Shown: positions 10,179 to 31,489 of the stretch, piece by piece | How the letters are laid out: the number at the start of each line of letters is the position of its first letter | Numbering within the stretch: the first letter of the stretch is position 1 | From: Amoebidium appalachense | Lineage: Eukaryota > Ichthyosporea | Direction of reading: 5' to 3' | Length of the DNA stretch: 64,000 bases | Assembly: GCA_963693365.1 (NCBI GenBank) | Contig: CAVNZM010000009.1 | Coordinates: 6,944,001-7,008,000, forward strand | The notes under the pieces: generated by a model | What the model was told of the DNA's origin: nothing | Databases searched by the model: none | The model's input: the letters and a program-made list of their open reading frames with translations, nothing else | Translations under genes and position numbers: made by a program

Positions 10179-10476
10179 AAAGGGGGTTTCTTTTAGGCCG
10201 ATTAATTGCACCAATTCCAGCACATCCGGGTCAAGCCATTTATTCAGCATATAGATCATGATATGAACTGCAGTCTTATTCCAAACGCTTTATTATTATT
10301 ATTCTATTCTTATTTTCTCTTTTTCTCTTTTCTTTTTCTTTTTTCTTGTATTATGGCGCATCTGTACCTTGCTTCCAGCCAAACCATGGTGTGCAATTGA
10401 TGCGCAGCACACCTATCATATAGCTAGAATCGCCTCTGACCCGACCGGGCCCGAGAAGCTAAAAGAAACCCCCTTT
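10179..10476. mobile_element. MITE-like element with 18-bp terminal inverted repeats
   Basis: A perfect 18-base inverted repeat, AAAGGGGGTTTCTTTTAG at 10179-10196 and its complement at 10459-10476, bounds 298 bp of non-coding DNA. Size and structure fit a miniature inverted-repeat transposable element. No target-site duplication is evident. Its right edge lies 2 bases from the stop codon of the TRIM-like gene, so it may have reshaped that gene's C-terminal end. Confidence 0.55.
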
Positions 10477-10478
10477 GA

Positions 10479-12891
10479 TCACCCGATTCCTCGCCATCTA
10501 ATATTCCTAAACAGTAGAAGGCTTTGTGTGGCCCTCCACCACGTGCACAACATTCTCGAGTATTTTTCCCAACAAGTGCTCCATCTCCACTGGTCGACCT
10601 TGTTTATCCCCACCTCCCACGTGTATTCTACTTTCCCATCACACCGTCTGTTGCATACATCAATTCTGCAAGACATGCCTATGGTTACTCGGAGAAGCAA
10701 GGGAATTGCTGGACCGCTATAGATTTCTGCAAGAGGTGGGTGTACGTGCGTTTTGTCGACCGAGCATATGCTCACTTTCGCGTTTTCTTCATACATTCTT
10801 CTGACTCCCGCAAACTCGTGTGGCTGAGAGTCCCGGCACAGATCTGCGAACAGCTTTGCGTCTTTGGAAGAAATCCAACATGGAATACACCAATCGCGTT
10901 GTGACCAACCATACAACCGAGGCTTAAAACCACATTTCACACAGCCCACATTGGTAATTATAATCCGCATCCCCCTGCTGATGTCACGTGCACTAGCAAT
11001 GAAATGCATGGGCCACGTGCTTTTGACTGGGAGTTGTTGGCCGATTGTGCCGTGTGTTGCCCTTTCCCATGTCGTGCTTTCAATGTTTCTGAGGTCTTCT
11101 ATCAGCAGGCGGCGAGCAATGGCACCCATCACAGAAATGTGGTCGGCCAGCGCTTTGTATTTGTGGATCCGTCGGTCAATGGACGTGTTGGCCGCTGACA
11201 GCCTCTCGGTGCATGCATGCGAAAGGGGGGGAAGGGGTGGGGGGAAGGGGGGAAGAGGGGGGGGGGGGGGGGGGAGGAATGCTTTCGGGCTAGGGGGAGG
11301 GGAGGGGAGAGGGGGGTGACAGGCCTAACTTAGGGGGTGGGAAGGGGGGAGGGGGGGGGGGGGATAATCGAGTGTCATTAGTGTGTCCATCATAGTGCGT
11401 GTGCAGCTACAGCTGGCCAAAGTGTGTTTTTGTGCTTGTGTGTGTGTGCACGCGTGTGTGTGCGTGCGCGTGTGTGTGTGACTGTGTGTGTGTACATGCA
11501 TTTTTTTTTTTTGGAGGGGGGGGGGGGGGGGGGGGGGGAGGGGGGGGGGGGGGGAGGGCTGTCTTTAGTGAAGGTAACGGTAGTTATAAACCTGCAGTAC
11601 TAAGTACATATGCTGGAAAGAGGGGAGGAAGGGGGGGGGGGGGGGGGGGGAGAAGGGGTTTGAAGTTTTTTCTTCTCAGCTCAGAAATTTTCAGTTTCCT
11701 GCAGGGTGGGCGGGTGGGTGACAGGTGGGGGGGGGGGGGGGGGGGGGGGGGGGGAGGGGGGGAAGGGGGGGATCAGAAAATTTATGGGCACACGGTGACA
11801 AAGGCCCTGATGGAGGGCGGGACGGGGAGTCTCAGAGCAGGGCCCAGTTTCGAACCAGGGGGGAGGGGAGGGGGGAAATAAAAGGCACAGGGAGAGCTAT
11901 TTTCAACACGAATACTACTGAAGTAATAGTATCCTGGCCTAATTTTGATAACTTTGAAGCTGCATGATGTTGTTCCAGCTGCAGAAACGTGGATCTCAGT
12001 GTCTGCTGATCTGCCAGTTCTAGACTGCCATATTACTCAGTCCGATACATAAAAATGTATAGAATTTAAAAATGGGTACCGGTAGGAATATGGCATCTCA
12101 TCAATGTGGAACTAGCCTATTAGGGTTTAGGTGATGCCATCCGGAAACTTTGAATTGAATATAGACCTCACAGTATGTTGCATAAACTATGATGTAGACT
12201 AAGTACACACACATAGCGCGATATTTCTATCCATCGATATATATCATCACGCAACTTTTGCCGTGATCCATACCCGCCCATTAGAAACACCACATCACAT
12301 TTGCCAACTCACCTTTCTAATCTGCTCCTTTGCGCCCTCACACACCCTCTCCACCATCCCCACAGCACTCTCAAAGTGCCCCTCTACCATCTTCGCCACA
12401 TCCTCCCTCTCCCTCTCTGCGGCTCTGAGAATCCCATCCACATGACCCACCAGTCTATCCAACTCCCTGTCTATCTCCGTGTTTGGTTTTATTTCGCATT
12501 TTTTGTGTTCAGGCGACTCCTTGCAATGTGCACAGACAACGTGTTTGTGGTTGACACACCACGAATGTAGTTTTTTGTGGTGAATGTTGCAGCGTGGAAC
12601 GTGTGCAAATGGCGTACACACACTGCATTCACGCCCTGTGCCAGACTCTGCGGCGCTGTGTGCACAGATGTGCGCTCTCTGGTGGTGTAAACGTTCGATT
12701 TGGGGATCTCGGCACGACACATTGGGCACGTTGTTTCTCTCATGTTTTTGAAGCAGAAGGAACAAACAGTGTGGTTGCAGGGAAGGAAGACATTTTGGTT
12801 GGAGTATGAGAAATGATCCAAGCATATGGGGCATGTAGTAGAGTCGTCGTGGTAAGGATGGGTGTCTGTAGGGATGGCCCCAGTGATGTTG
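10479..12891 (-). CDS. TRIM-like RING/B-box protein, copy B (frameshifted)
   Basis: The gene has two recognisable exons. The upstream exon (12891 to 12313) encodes a C3HC4 RING finger (CPIC...CNHTVCSFC...CPMC), then a B-box-type Cys/His cluster (CSVC...CNIHHKKLHSWC...CAHC) and a predicted coiled coil. It ends at a perfect AAAG/GTGAGT donor, phase 0. The last exon (11204 to 10479) is homologous to 744-1454. RING-B-box-coiled-coil is the TRIM architecture, usually an E3 ubiquitin ligase in the cytoplasm. RING and B-box lie in different frames: one missing C in the run at 12702-12705 would join them. No in-frame ATG precedes the RING; a CACCTAG acceptor at 12892-12898 implies an unseen first exon. 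The intron 12312-11205 is poly-G and (TG)n rich. The C-terminal domain is unknown; it is not a recognisable SPRY or NHL domain. Confidence 0.7.
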
Positions 12892-13564
12892 CTAGGTGTC
12901 AAGAGGGTGGGATAGAAGTATCACACATGTGCACGTGATATAATACGTGTATACATCTGGCTTGCCCTTTGACACACACACGACGTGCATTATGATACTG
13001 GCTACACGCAAGCACGCGCGCACGCACGCGCGCACGCACGCTCGCTCTCGAGTCCCTCTCTTTCTTGCCCGCATGCAAGGGGTCTCCCGGAGGGCCCGCC
13101 TGCTGCGCACGCCGCCACAGATCTTGATTTTGGCGCCACATTTTTATTGCTCCAATCGTTTGCGCATGCACGCCAGTCACCAGGTACGCTGCAGTGACAA
13201 GGACATCGACGCGTCGGCTGCGGCGGGGCTTAAAAAAAAAAAAAAAAAACTGTTGAATGGAGTTGAAGGACCCGGTAGCAGTAGCATATAGGGAAGCATA
13301 AGTTCAGTACACAGCCTACAGGTTGCTATACGGTGCCTACAAGAAAACTTTGAAATACATCAGCAAAACCTGGGTACACAACAAGCGGCACATGCACTCG
13401 CCAACAAACCCACAAGTAAACTCACAAGTACCTTCTTCTTGTTTACACATGGTTCTTGAAAAAAACGAGATCTAGAGATCCAAAGCTGGCACACCGACTT
13501 TCCTTTTAGCTTCCAGACGTCAAAACTATTATAAGCCCTCTTAAATAGGACTGACTAAACATCA
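12892..13564. other. Divergent intergenic region between TRIM-like and AlkD genes
   Basis: About 670 bp separate the oppositely transcribed genes. It contains a (GCAC)n-like GC-rich array at 13010-13040, a 17-base A run near 13231, and unique sequence. Start exons of the TRIM-like gene and promoter elements of both genes should lie here, but no exon could be defined. Confidence 0.5.
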
Positions 13565-21844
<8,280 letters not shown>

Positions 21845-21899
21845 CTTTTCTTTTTCTTCGTTTAATTTTCTTTTCTTTTCCCTTTCATTGCCTTTTTCC

Positions 21900-21964
<65 letters not shown>

Positions 21965-22577
21965 TTTTTTTATGGTGGTAGTGGGTATGCGGGTGGGTGG
22001 GTTGCCCACAAGAGAGAGGGAGGGAGAGGGGGGGGGGGGGGGGGGGGGTTATGATTTCTGCAGTGACGTGGTTGCGGTAACTAATTCGTTGTTATTACTT
22101 GACAATATCGTTGCTAACATGGCACTATGATCATTGTTGTTGTGATAGCAATAGTCTTATTATCAGCTTTTTTTTTTTTTTTTTGTAAATACTAAAAAGT
22201 GGTATAGATACCTTTAGCGCTGCCTTGTGTCATATATAAGCTGGCACAGGCTTCCCCTCGGGACAGTTTCTTATATCTGGTCTTTTTTTAGTGGCTATGA
22301 GAATAATGTGTGTACACGCGCGACATTTAAATAGGTGACAAGTTAATCATGTGGTTAAGGTGCACGATATGCAAATTAGTGTATGTAGATAGTAGACTTG
22401 AATGTATAACGGGCTTTAGGTAAATAGCATACTCAGTGATGTATAACGATGTATGACGGTCTCATAGTAGGCAAATAGCATAATCAGTAGCTGTACAGTA
22501 GTTGAAGCGAGCTCTAGGCTTGGGTACAAATACCACTTTTTCTTATCGTTGCCTCGTAAACACACTGTGGTCCCGTA

Positions 22578-22613
<36 letters not shown>

Positions 22614-23426
22614 CGCAACCCCCGCCCGCGCACCCCCCAACCACCACCACCACCATCACCACCATCACCACCACCACCACCACCACCACCCACCCACCCA
22701 CCAGCACCCTTCTTCCTTAAGCACGTTCGGTGTCTGTTGCTTCCCCTCCACCCGGCTTGCTAAGCTCAATACCTCAAAGAGATCCGTGCAGCCCCCCCCT
22801 CCCCCCCCCCCCCCCCGCCCCTCCCCCCGTGTGTGTGTGTGTATGTGTGTGTGTGTGTGTGTGCCGGCGTGTGTGTGTGTGCTACAATTAACGACTTGCT
22901 GTCATATGGTCATGCGCATTGAAAAAAAGCAACGAAAAGTGCTGCACGGTGAGAACCGAAAAGCCGTTGAAAAAAGAGGTTGTCGTTTTATTTCATAATA
23001 CTATATAGGTATCATAAAGGATTCCGGAGATCCTCGTCAACAGCACAAAAAAACTAATTGCCAGAATAACCAGGTCAAGTTTTGCCCCTTATTTGTCTAG
23101 TACATTCACGTTATCATAGTGATACAACACAAAGCCAAGGCGTGTTCACGGGACCAACATGTCGGACGTCTCCCAGACCCGAATTCGCAAGCTTGAGTTC
23201 CACACCTCAATTGAAAACACAGCCATAAAATCGACTGGGGAACAGGCGAAGGCGCATCTCCCTAGTTTTGTGTTTACAGTGTTTCTAGATTCTTGTTCAT
23301 TTTTACCGTGGCCAAAACAAAGTCATAGTTGCCAGTCTTGCTGAAGCGCCGAGTGATGGTCCGTGTCAGTTGGCAGATTGAAACTCTCATACATCTGTGG
23401 GTTTTTCGTCGGTGTGTCGGTGTGGT
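21845..23426. other. Intergenic: AlkD 3' flank, (TA)n, poly-G/C, (CAC)n
   Basis: Contains (CA)n-(TA)n at 21900-21961, a G run at 22028, a T run at 22169, a C run at 22579, a (CAC/CAT)n trinucleotide array at 22637-22692 and (GT)n at 22828-22880. The motif AAATAGCATA-x-TCAGT occurs twice (22422 and 22472). A 61-codon frame at 23159 begins with a plausible ATG (MSDVSQTRIRKLEF...) but has no recognised similarity and is not called. Confidence 0.6.
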
Positions 23427-23579
23427 TTACATAACCGTGCAGCTGCGACCGCCGGGTTGAGGCTCGGGACACTTGCAGAGCTTGTCCTCGGGAACACCCT
23501 TCAGGGCAAAGGATATGTGCTTGCCGCAGCCACCCCACGTCACCTTGCCGCACTTCTGGCAGTCCGTCTTGTAGCACAT
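23427..23579 (-). CDS. 50-residue cysteine-rich protein with CaaX-like tail
   Basis: The frame starts MCYKTDCQKCGKVTWGGCGK and continues with GVPEDKLCKC. The pattern CYxxxCxxCGKxTWxGCGxH with a later GVP...C.C is, from memory, a small uncharacterised protein family found in fungi, plants and protists; the paired cysteines suggest a zinc site. The open frame extends upstream, but the family starts at Met-Cys-Tyr, so the ATG at 23577-23579 is chosen. The last four residues are CTVM, which fits a CaaX prenylation box. It is a single exon, divergent from the WDR43 gene. Function is unknown. Confidence 0.75.
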   Translation of the reverse strand: MCYKTDCQKCGKVTWGGCGKHISFALKGVPEDKLCKCPEPQPGGRSCTVM

Positions 23580-24453
23580 TCTCGGTTGATGAAAAAAACG
23601 GATGTTGTGGAAGGGGTGGTCTGTGAGGATTCTGTGACGTGTGTTGTATGGTGTTTTAGAGTCATTAAATGGTATGTACTGTAGGAGTGTCTTATGCGGA
23701 GGTGCCTGAACAAAGGTTATGCTTTTATGCCTAGAGCTTTTCTTATTTATACGTGTGTTGCACGTTTTTTTGTTGTGTCGGCACGACACACCGTCCGTGG
23801 CCCATTCCACGCCAGATCCTTGTCGAATCACATGATAGATCGACACATTCCAGGAATTTCTAAAATCCATAGAATATTTCTCATCGAATCGAGCCAAAGC
23901 TGATATTTCAACAAATCGGGTCATGCATGAACCGGAAAGGCTTTGTGGGCCAAGGTGCTTAGAGGGCCAAGAGTAATTGATAAAAATAGGATGTGGAAAA
24001 GGAAGTTAAATAAAAATAGATATTGGAAGTGGGCGGGAAAATCGGTGCGATCTGATGCGATCGCGATATCACACATGCACAAGATAATACACGTGCACAA
24101 AAAGTGCACACGGAGAGACACGCACGTACATGTGTGAGTGTTTCGAAGGAGTGCTGGCACCGCCCCTATTACCCTTTCTATCTTATTTGCTGAGCTTTCA
24201 AGGGGAACGTATGTTCTTGGCGTAGGCCTTCTCATTTCTCATCATTCACCGACTGATGATAAACCTTTAGAGAAACGCTCTGTAAGCCCACCTATCATCC
24301 TGCAATTTCATATCCAGAGACTTTCACTGCGAAGGATCTAGTATAAAACCATACACACTACATACACGAAGCCACACATATTCCAAGCGAAACACCCTGC
24401 TTGACTCCTAACATCACATTTCTAGACGCCAGCGGTTTCCTAAAATATTGAAA
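23580..24453. promoter_or_regulatory. Shared divergent promoter region, Cys-rich gene and WDR43
   Basis: 870 bp of mostly unique sequence between two head-to-head genes. No TATA box is obvious. It may hold both promoters; this is inferred from position only. Confidence 0.4.
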
Positions 24454-25080
24454 ATGGGAGAAGTAAGAGGCCAGTTTGATCCCAGTGGGGAGCTATACGC
24501 CACCCTCTCTGCCGATGGAAGGTTGCGCGTGTGGGAGACAGCCACAGGAAACATGAGACAAGAGCACACCCCGGCCACGCATCTCTCAGATACCTTTACG
24601 TGCTTGGCGTGGGGCAGCGCACAGGTGTGTGGTCTACACATTTTCTTTCGATCATTAGTTTTCGTTTCGGGAAACAAGTGAGCGCAGCACGGAAGATGCG
24701 GACGGATTTTTTAGATGATCGAAAGGGGTACGTGTGGGGAGGGGAAGGATTGAGTGTAGAGATAGTGGGCACAGGCGCAAGTGTCCGAAGGTGGTGAAAT
24801 GCTGTGGGAAGGTGGGGGGGAAAGTTTTGCTGAGAGTAAAGAAGAGGCTCTGTTTTGATACGGTCGAGTTCGCGTGTGGGTGGGGTATGAAGGGTATGAG
24901 GGAGGGGTTGGGTTCGGTTACTCAAGATCCGTTTTGTCCCCCTCCCGCCCTCCCTCCCCCCGGTCTCCACACTCACCCACCCACCAATCCTCCTTTACGG
25001 CACCAATTGTGGCTTCATCCCCATAACCTGTCCATCCCAACGCACTCCCTCCCTATGTCCCCTCCTTCCCCCCTTAGCCC

Positions 25081-25144
<64 letters not shown>

Positions 25145-26162
25145 GGATGGCCTCTGCATCTGTTGCATCATCAGTGTATGTGCTGTTTGTTCCGTAGCTG
25201 GTGGTGTTACTGCTCCTCATCCCCCCCCCTCCCGGGACCTGCACCTTAAATCGTTGTTTAAGTCTCTGCCCACCCGCTCAATAGGCTCCGCCAATGTTTT
25301 GGAAAGGGTAATCATGCCTCAATACACACACAACTCATACATCTGCTCACGACACGCTCATCTATGCATCCAGCACTCATTTTCAAGCTCACAACTCGAA
25401 CCTAACTGCTGCTTTTCCTTGCGACAGGGAAAGAAGAGCAAGAAAGGCAGCAAGAAAATACAGTCCAGTTCCATTGCTTTGGGCACCACAACAGGGAAAA
25501 TCGTTGTATATAGCCTTGCCGGGGGGTTCAGTCAGCAGAGCTTGCCGGCCACACAGACAGAGTTAACGATGTTGTGTTTTCTAAAGATGGAACGACAATA
25601 TTCTCGTGTTCGGCAGATAAGCAGATTATCCATTGGGATCTTGCGACGGGACAACCAATCAGGTGGGCGGGCTTGACGTGATGGTGGGGCTGGGGCTGAT
25701 GTGTGTGTGTACACGTGATGGCGCGTGGCTGAGTCGGGAAGGTGTGTGGATGAAGGGGGGGGGGGGGGGGGGGGGGGGGCTGTGTGTTTGAGGTGAAAGG
25801 GTGATGGTGTGTGTGTGTGTGTGGTTCTTTTTTGGGGGCGTTTTGGGGGAGGGGAGGGGGGGGGAGAGAGAGAGAGTGAGAGAGAGGAATATCGGGGTCC
25901 AGGAGTTAGATATGAGGGAGTTGCCGCGGGGGAGGGGGGTGGGGGAGGAGGGGGGAGGCGGGGAAGGAGGGAGGGGTGTGTTAGTGGGCAAGATGAAGCA
26001 AGGCCAAAACCTGACCTCCCGGACGCTAGCCTTTGAATAAGGGCTTTGATCGTTGGCCTTCCCAACTGCCCTTTTTTTTTCTATTTCATTTTTCTCCTCA
26101 GCCTCCCCCCCATGTGCATGTTTTTCTTTGTCTTTTGTGTGTGTGTGTGTTATGGGGGGGGG

Positions 26163-26196
<34 letters not shown>

Positions 26197-26360
26197 AACA
26201 ATGTTTGACCCTTCGTGCCCGGGGGACATGAACCCACTAAGCTCCTTACACTTCTCCTGCCCTCATAGTGTTTCCCGTGTGTGTTTTCATTACTCTTTCG
26301 TACAAAAGTTAACACAGACACACTCTCTCTCTTTCTCTCTCTCTCTCATACACACACACA

Positions 26361-26432
<72 letters not shown>

Positions 26433-26533
26433 TTCCCCCTCCCCTCTGTCTCCCCCCACCCCACCCCCACCCGTCCTTTCCTATTCTTTTACACACACAC
26501 ACACAAACACAAACACACACACACACACACACG

Positions 26534-26576
<43 letters not shown>

Positions 26577-27936
26577 CCAATGGAAGGGAGACACACACGC
26601 CGTTACGGGCCTCCAATTAAGCGCAGACGGTAGCTTCCTTCTTGCTGCCGGCAGAACGATAAAAGCATGGGACGTAGCTACCAAGAAAGCAACAAAGGTA
26701 TGCGAAAGTTCACTTCCACACACATGTTTGCTCCTCTGAGACCATCATGCAGTGTGCTGGTTGTGGTGTTTCTCTTAATAGTTCCAAAGGTCACCCACCC
26801 CTCCTGACTGTGTGGTCTTGGGTGCGTCTGGGTGGGTCTGTGTCTGTGTCTGTGTTTGGGGGAGGGGGGGGAGGGGGGGGGGGGGGGGGTTGGATGTGGG
26901 TGTGTATGTGGTGGTGGGTGTGCGGGTGGTGGGCAGATAGGAGGGTGAATGGGAGGGGGGGGGGGGGGGGGGGGCACTGCGACTGTTTTCACTTGTAGTG
27001 AGGTGTTCTTTGTGTGTATTTGTTTGATTTCATGTTTGTTTACACTTTCACCGTTTCTGTTTGTGTGGACACACGGGTTTTGAGTGCATGGTTGCGCATG
27101 TACTTGCGATGGCTGCGAGGGGTGTGTGTTTTTTTTGGGGTGGGGTGGGGGGGGGGGGGGGGGGGGGGGGGTTGGCACACACGTGCACCACACAAGCACA
27201 CACGCACACACACACATATACCTCCCCCCCTTCTCCCCCCCTCCCCCCTTCTCGCCCCTTCTCCCCCCTCCCCCATCCCCCATCCCAACCTCCCCTTCCC
27301 CCCGACTCGCTTCCATTCGTTCCTGTTCACCAAGCAAAACACTAACCGCATACCCTTTCAACCACATAACAGAAATACACGGGCCACGAAAACCCCGTTT
27401 CGTGCATATCCTTCACCCCTAGCGAGGGCGGGTTTGTGACCATGGCAGCCGAGGATCGGTTTCTGTTTGTGTGGGAGTGTGGGGAGGATGCAAAGACAAC
27501 GGCTGTAGCAAGTACGTGCATTCCCTTACATCCCCCCCCCCCCCCCCCCCCCCCCCCTTCCTTCCCCTCACCTTCCAACACACACACACACACACACACA
27601 CACACCTCCTCTTCCGTCCCCCACGCCTCCCCACCGTTCGTCAAGCCCACCCCCCCCCCCCCCCCCCCCTTTTGATAATCGTCTATGTTAGAGTGCCTCT
27701 CGACTTCACTGTTCACTTTACCTTCTGCGCCCGGCGGGGGAGGGAGGAGGGGGGGGGGGGGGGGGGGGGAAGAGGGAGGGAAGACTGAGAGTGAGTTGTG
27801 GGTATGACTTATGGTTGTCTGGGTGTGGGTATTTCTGTGGTTCCTTTTCTGGGCTTTTGTCCAATTGTGGCATGGAGGAGGTGGGGATGGAGGGAGGGGA
27901 AGGAGGGGCTGGGGGGGAGGGCAGGGGTGTGTGTGT

Positions 27937-27983
<47 letters not shown>

Positions 27984-28111
27984 ACCTGTGCAAGCACATG
28001 CGCGAGCGCATATGTACAGCTGCACATGCATGGGCCTACACAAACAAACCCATCACTCACTTACTATCATACACATTTATCCACTCACTCCCTAACACAA
28101 GCGCGCACACA

Positions 28112-28163
<52 letters not shown>

Positions 28164-28628
28164 CGCACACACGCACACACAGCTCTTAGCATGGAAGAGG
28201 CACCGGTAGCCATGACGACAGCAGAGGGAAAGGTTTGTCTCCATTCCCTCCACTACCTTCTGCCACCCTTCCTCACCCCTCTCTCACTTTCTCTCTTCCT
28301 CCCCCCCCCCCTTCCCCCCCGGCCACACACACCCGCCCCCACCCCTGCCCTCTACCCCGCATTACCCCTACTTTAAACTTTTGCATGTGCCCTGCTATAT
28401 CCCCCCTTGTGGCGTTGTTTCTTCTTGCTCACCTCTTATTTTACCCCCCCCCCCCCCCCCCCACAAAAAAAAAAAAAAAAAAAAAAAAGTTTTTCCGCTC
28501 CTCCCTTCTGCAATGTTCTTGCCCAAATCTGCTCTTTGATGCCCCCACCACCACCACCACACACACACACACATGTTACACCTTCCTCCCTCCCTTCCTT
28601 GCAATAGGCGCATCCATGTGTTTCAGAT

Positions 28629-28660
<32 letters not shown>

Positions 28661-29016
28661 TTACTCACGTACGTGCACACACACAGGTATGCCGGGTGCT
28701 AGCTGTGACTGCTGGTGGTATCCTACACGTGTGGCAGCCAGACTTCGACAAGGCTAGGTCGGCTAAGAAGGCTAAGCCACTGGTGCCCGGTGCTACTATC
28801 ACAGGTAGGGTGGGTGGTTTTCTAATTTTTTTATTTTTTATTTATTTTTTATTTTTTATTTTTTTTTGGGGGGGGGGGGGGGAGGCAAAAGCATTGGTTC
28901 CTGATGCTTTTATCACAAATGTGGATGGATGGGGTGGCAAGCTTGGTTTCTTTCTTTATTCCCTTTTTTTTGGGGGGGGGGGGGGGTTTGTTGCCGTGTG
29001 GAACTGGGGGGGGGGA

Positions 29017-29047
<31 letters not shown>

Positions 29048-29201
29048 TAAGGGTTTACTGGTTGGTTGGGGTGGGTGGTTAGTTTTTTTTGACAGGGGGG
29101 GGGGGGGGGGAGCGGGGCGGATCTTTTTTTTTCCCCTTCCTGTTTATTGGGTAGATGGAAGCGTGGGTGGGTGTACGTGCTAGGTGTGTGTGGTTTGCGT
29201 G

Positions 29202-29267
<66 letters not shown>

Positions 29268-29329
29268 TGTGTGTGTGTAGTTTTGCACCATTTCTGACAC
29301 GTCCACACAAATGGTCTGCAGTGGCGGTG

Positions 29330-29362
<33 letters not shown>

Positions 29363-29731
29363 GGATATTTATCGCAATATGTCTTACACGTCCACACACG
29401 TGTTTCACAGTGGTTGCTAAGGGAGACAAGAGCAAGTGGTTGCCGGTCATTGGTGCCACCTTTGCCGGAGAGCCATCTGCCCCCCAGGTAAAATATCATT
29501 ATCATGGTATAACAGTATTGTGATAGAAATATTGAATTGATGACATTATCATTAAATGGTAGAAATATTGGTGATAAGAATATATGATATTAATACGCAA
29601 AGAGAGAATGGCAAAAAGGAGGTATTAGGGGGGTTACAAAAGGGGAAGGGGGGGGAGGGGGGGGGGGGGGGGGGGGGGGGAAGGCAGTGGTGGTAGTGAT
29701 CGCCCCCCACCACTATCACCACGACCACCAC

Positions 29732-29764
<33 letters not shown>

Positions 29765-29940
29765 AAAACCCCCCAACGCATACACACGCATAACACAGAG
29801 ACCCACAGGCACACATGCATACATGCACGTACACGTATCTACACACGTGCACATATGGAGACACGACTGCTTCCACACACAGGCACACAAGCATACTCGC
29901 CCACGAATGCACACGTGCAGGGTATTATCTTTCCTTTGTG

Positions 29941-30001
<61 letters not shown>

Positions 30002-30286
30002 GTATGCCGTTTTTTGGACAATTGTTTTCAGGAAGAAACATATGCATCGAACATAGAAGGTGTGTGCACTGTATATATGCAAGCGCTGAGCCTTTTGGGG
30101 TTGCAGGTCCTTTTGGTCAGGGGATCAATACTCAAGCCCGTGTTCGAGACTGTGGTATGTATCAATTCCCATCCTATCCCCCCCTCCCCCCCCCCCCCCC
30201 CCCCCCTCCCCCCTCTCTCTCTCTCTTTCTCCCCCAGGGGCTTTACGCCTCCACACACACCAACACGCGCTCCTCTCCCTGTTACT

Positions 30287-30319
<33 letters not shown>

Positions 30320-31181
30320 CGCACACACGCACACTTGTAGACAGACACACATGCGCACACAGACACGACGGAATGGACAATTTCGTTTGGTCAGCCACCG
30401 TTCGGGAGCACATACACACACCACAGCTCCTGGGCCATACGTATAGCCATGTTTGCCATTGCAAAAATAATGCATATACACATGCACGAGAACACGTGCG
30501 ACATACACACACACGGAGACACACGCACACACATTTACAAATATGCAATCGCACACGCCACAAGGATGCACACACACACACACACGTGCACACTCAAACA
30601 CCCTCCCCTCAAAACTACCCAACTACATTCTTCCTTCCCGCTTCCCCCTCCCCCCCCCCCCCCCCCCCTCCCTCCCCTTCTTAACACCGCCACCTGTTCG
30701 CCCACCCACCACCCCTATTGAATTCACCCCTCCCTTTCCTTTTCCCCTCTGTAGGTTGAGAGGCTTTTTCTTGTGCTCTTGTGTCAATGGGACCTCCTCG
30801 CATATCCTAAAGCAAAGCTATTGTCAATGTGTTAGCCTATTCCCTAATTTGACCCCCACACAGAGCATTCTTGACGATGAGGGGGATGAACTGAAGTCTT
30901 CGATCGTTTTGGAAAGAGACCCATCTGCCGGCCTGCTCCTTGACAAGGAGTCGGAAACGGTAAAGACCCCTCCCCCCTATATTCCCGAAAAACCCCCCTC
31001 CCTCCCACCCACCCCCCCCCCAAACAGTTCAAGATTTGAAATGCTAAGGAGAACCTCAACTTGTGTTGCAGTGTTGTTCTGTTTTGCATGTCGACATTGC
31101 GCCATAGCTGTACTTCCCGCTGTGCTGCGTTTCTAAACCCACGTTATGCACTCGTACATTTCTCTCCCTCCCTCCCTCCCT

Positions 31182-31262
<81 letters not shown>

Positions 31263-31283
31263 CCCCCTTCCTCTCCCCCCCCT

Positions 31284-31314
<31 letters not shown>

Positions 31315-31429
31315 CTCCACCCCCGTCTCACCCCCGGGAGCCTGACCTGAACCAACACATGCACGCACGCACCCACCTACACAAGTACACACACGCACGT
31401 ACGTACACGTACATATACACACGTACACA

Positions 31430-31489
<60 letters not shown>

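Noticed and set aside
12295-12834. Two separate genes for the RING part and the B-box part
   Set aside because: They are adjacent on the same strand, overlap by frame only, and form the usual RING-B-box-coiled-coil order; a one-base shift explains the split better.
30028-30366. Separate acceptor at TTGCAG (30101-30106) splitting WDR43 exon 8
   Set aside because: Reading continuously from the GTTTTCAG acceptor at 30024-30031 keeps phase and gives a plausible WD40 strand, so one exon is simpler.
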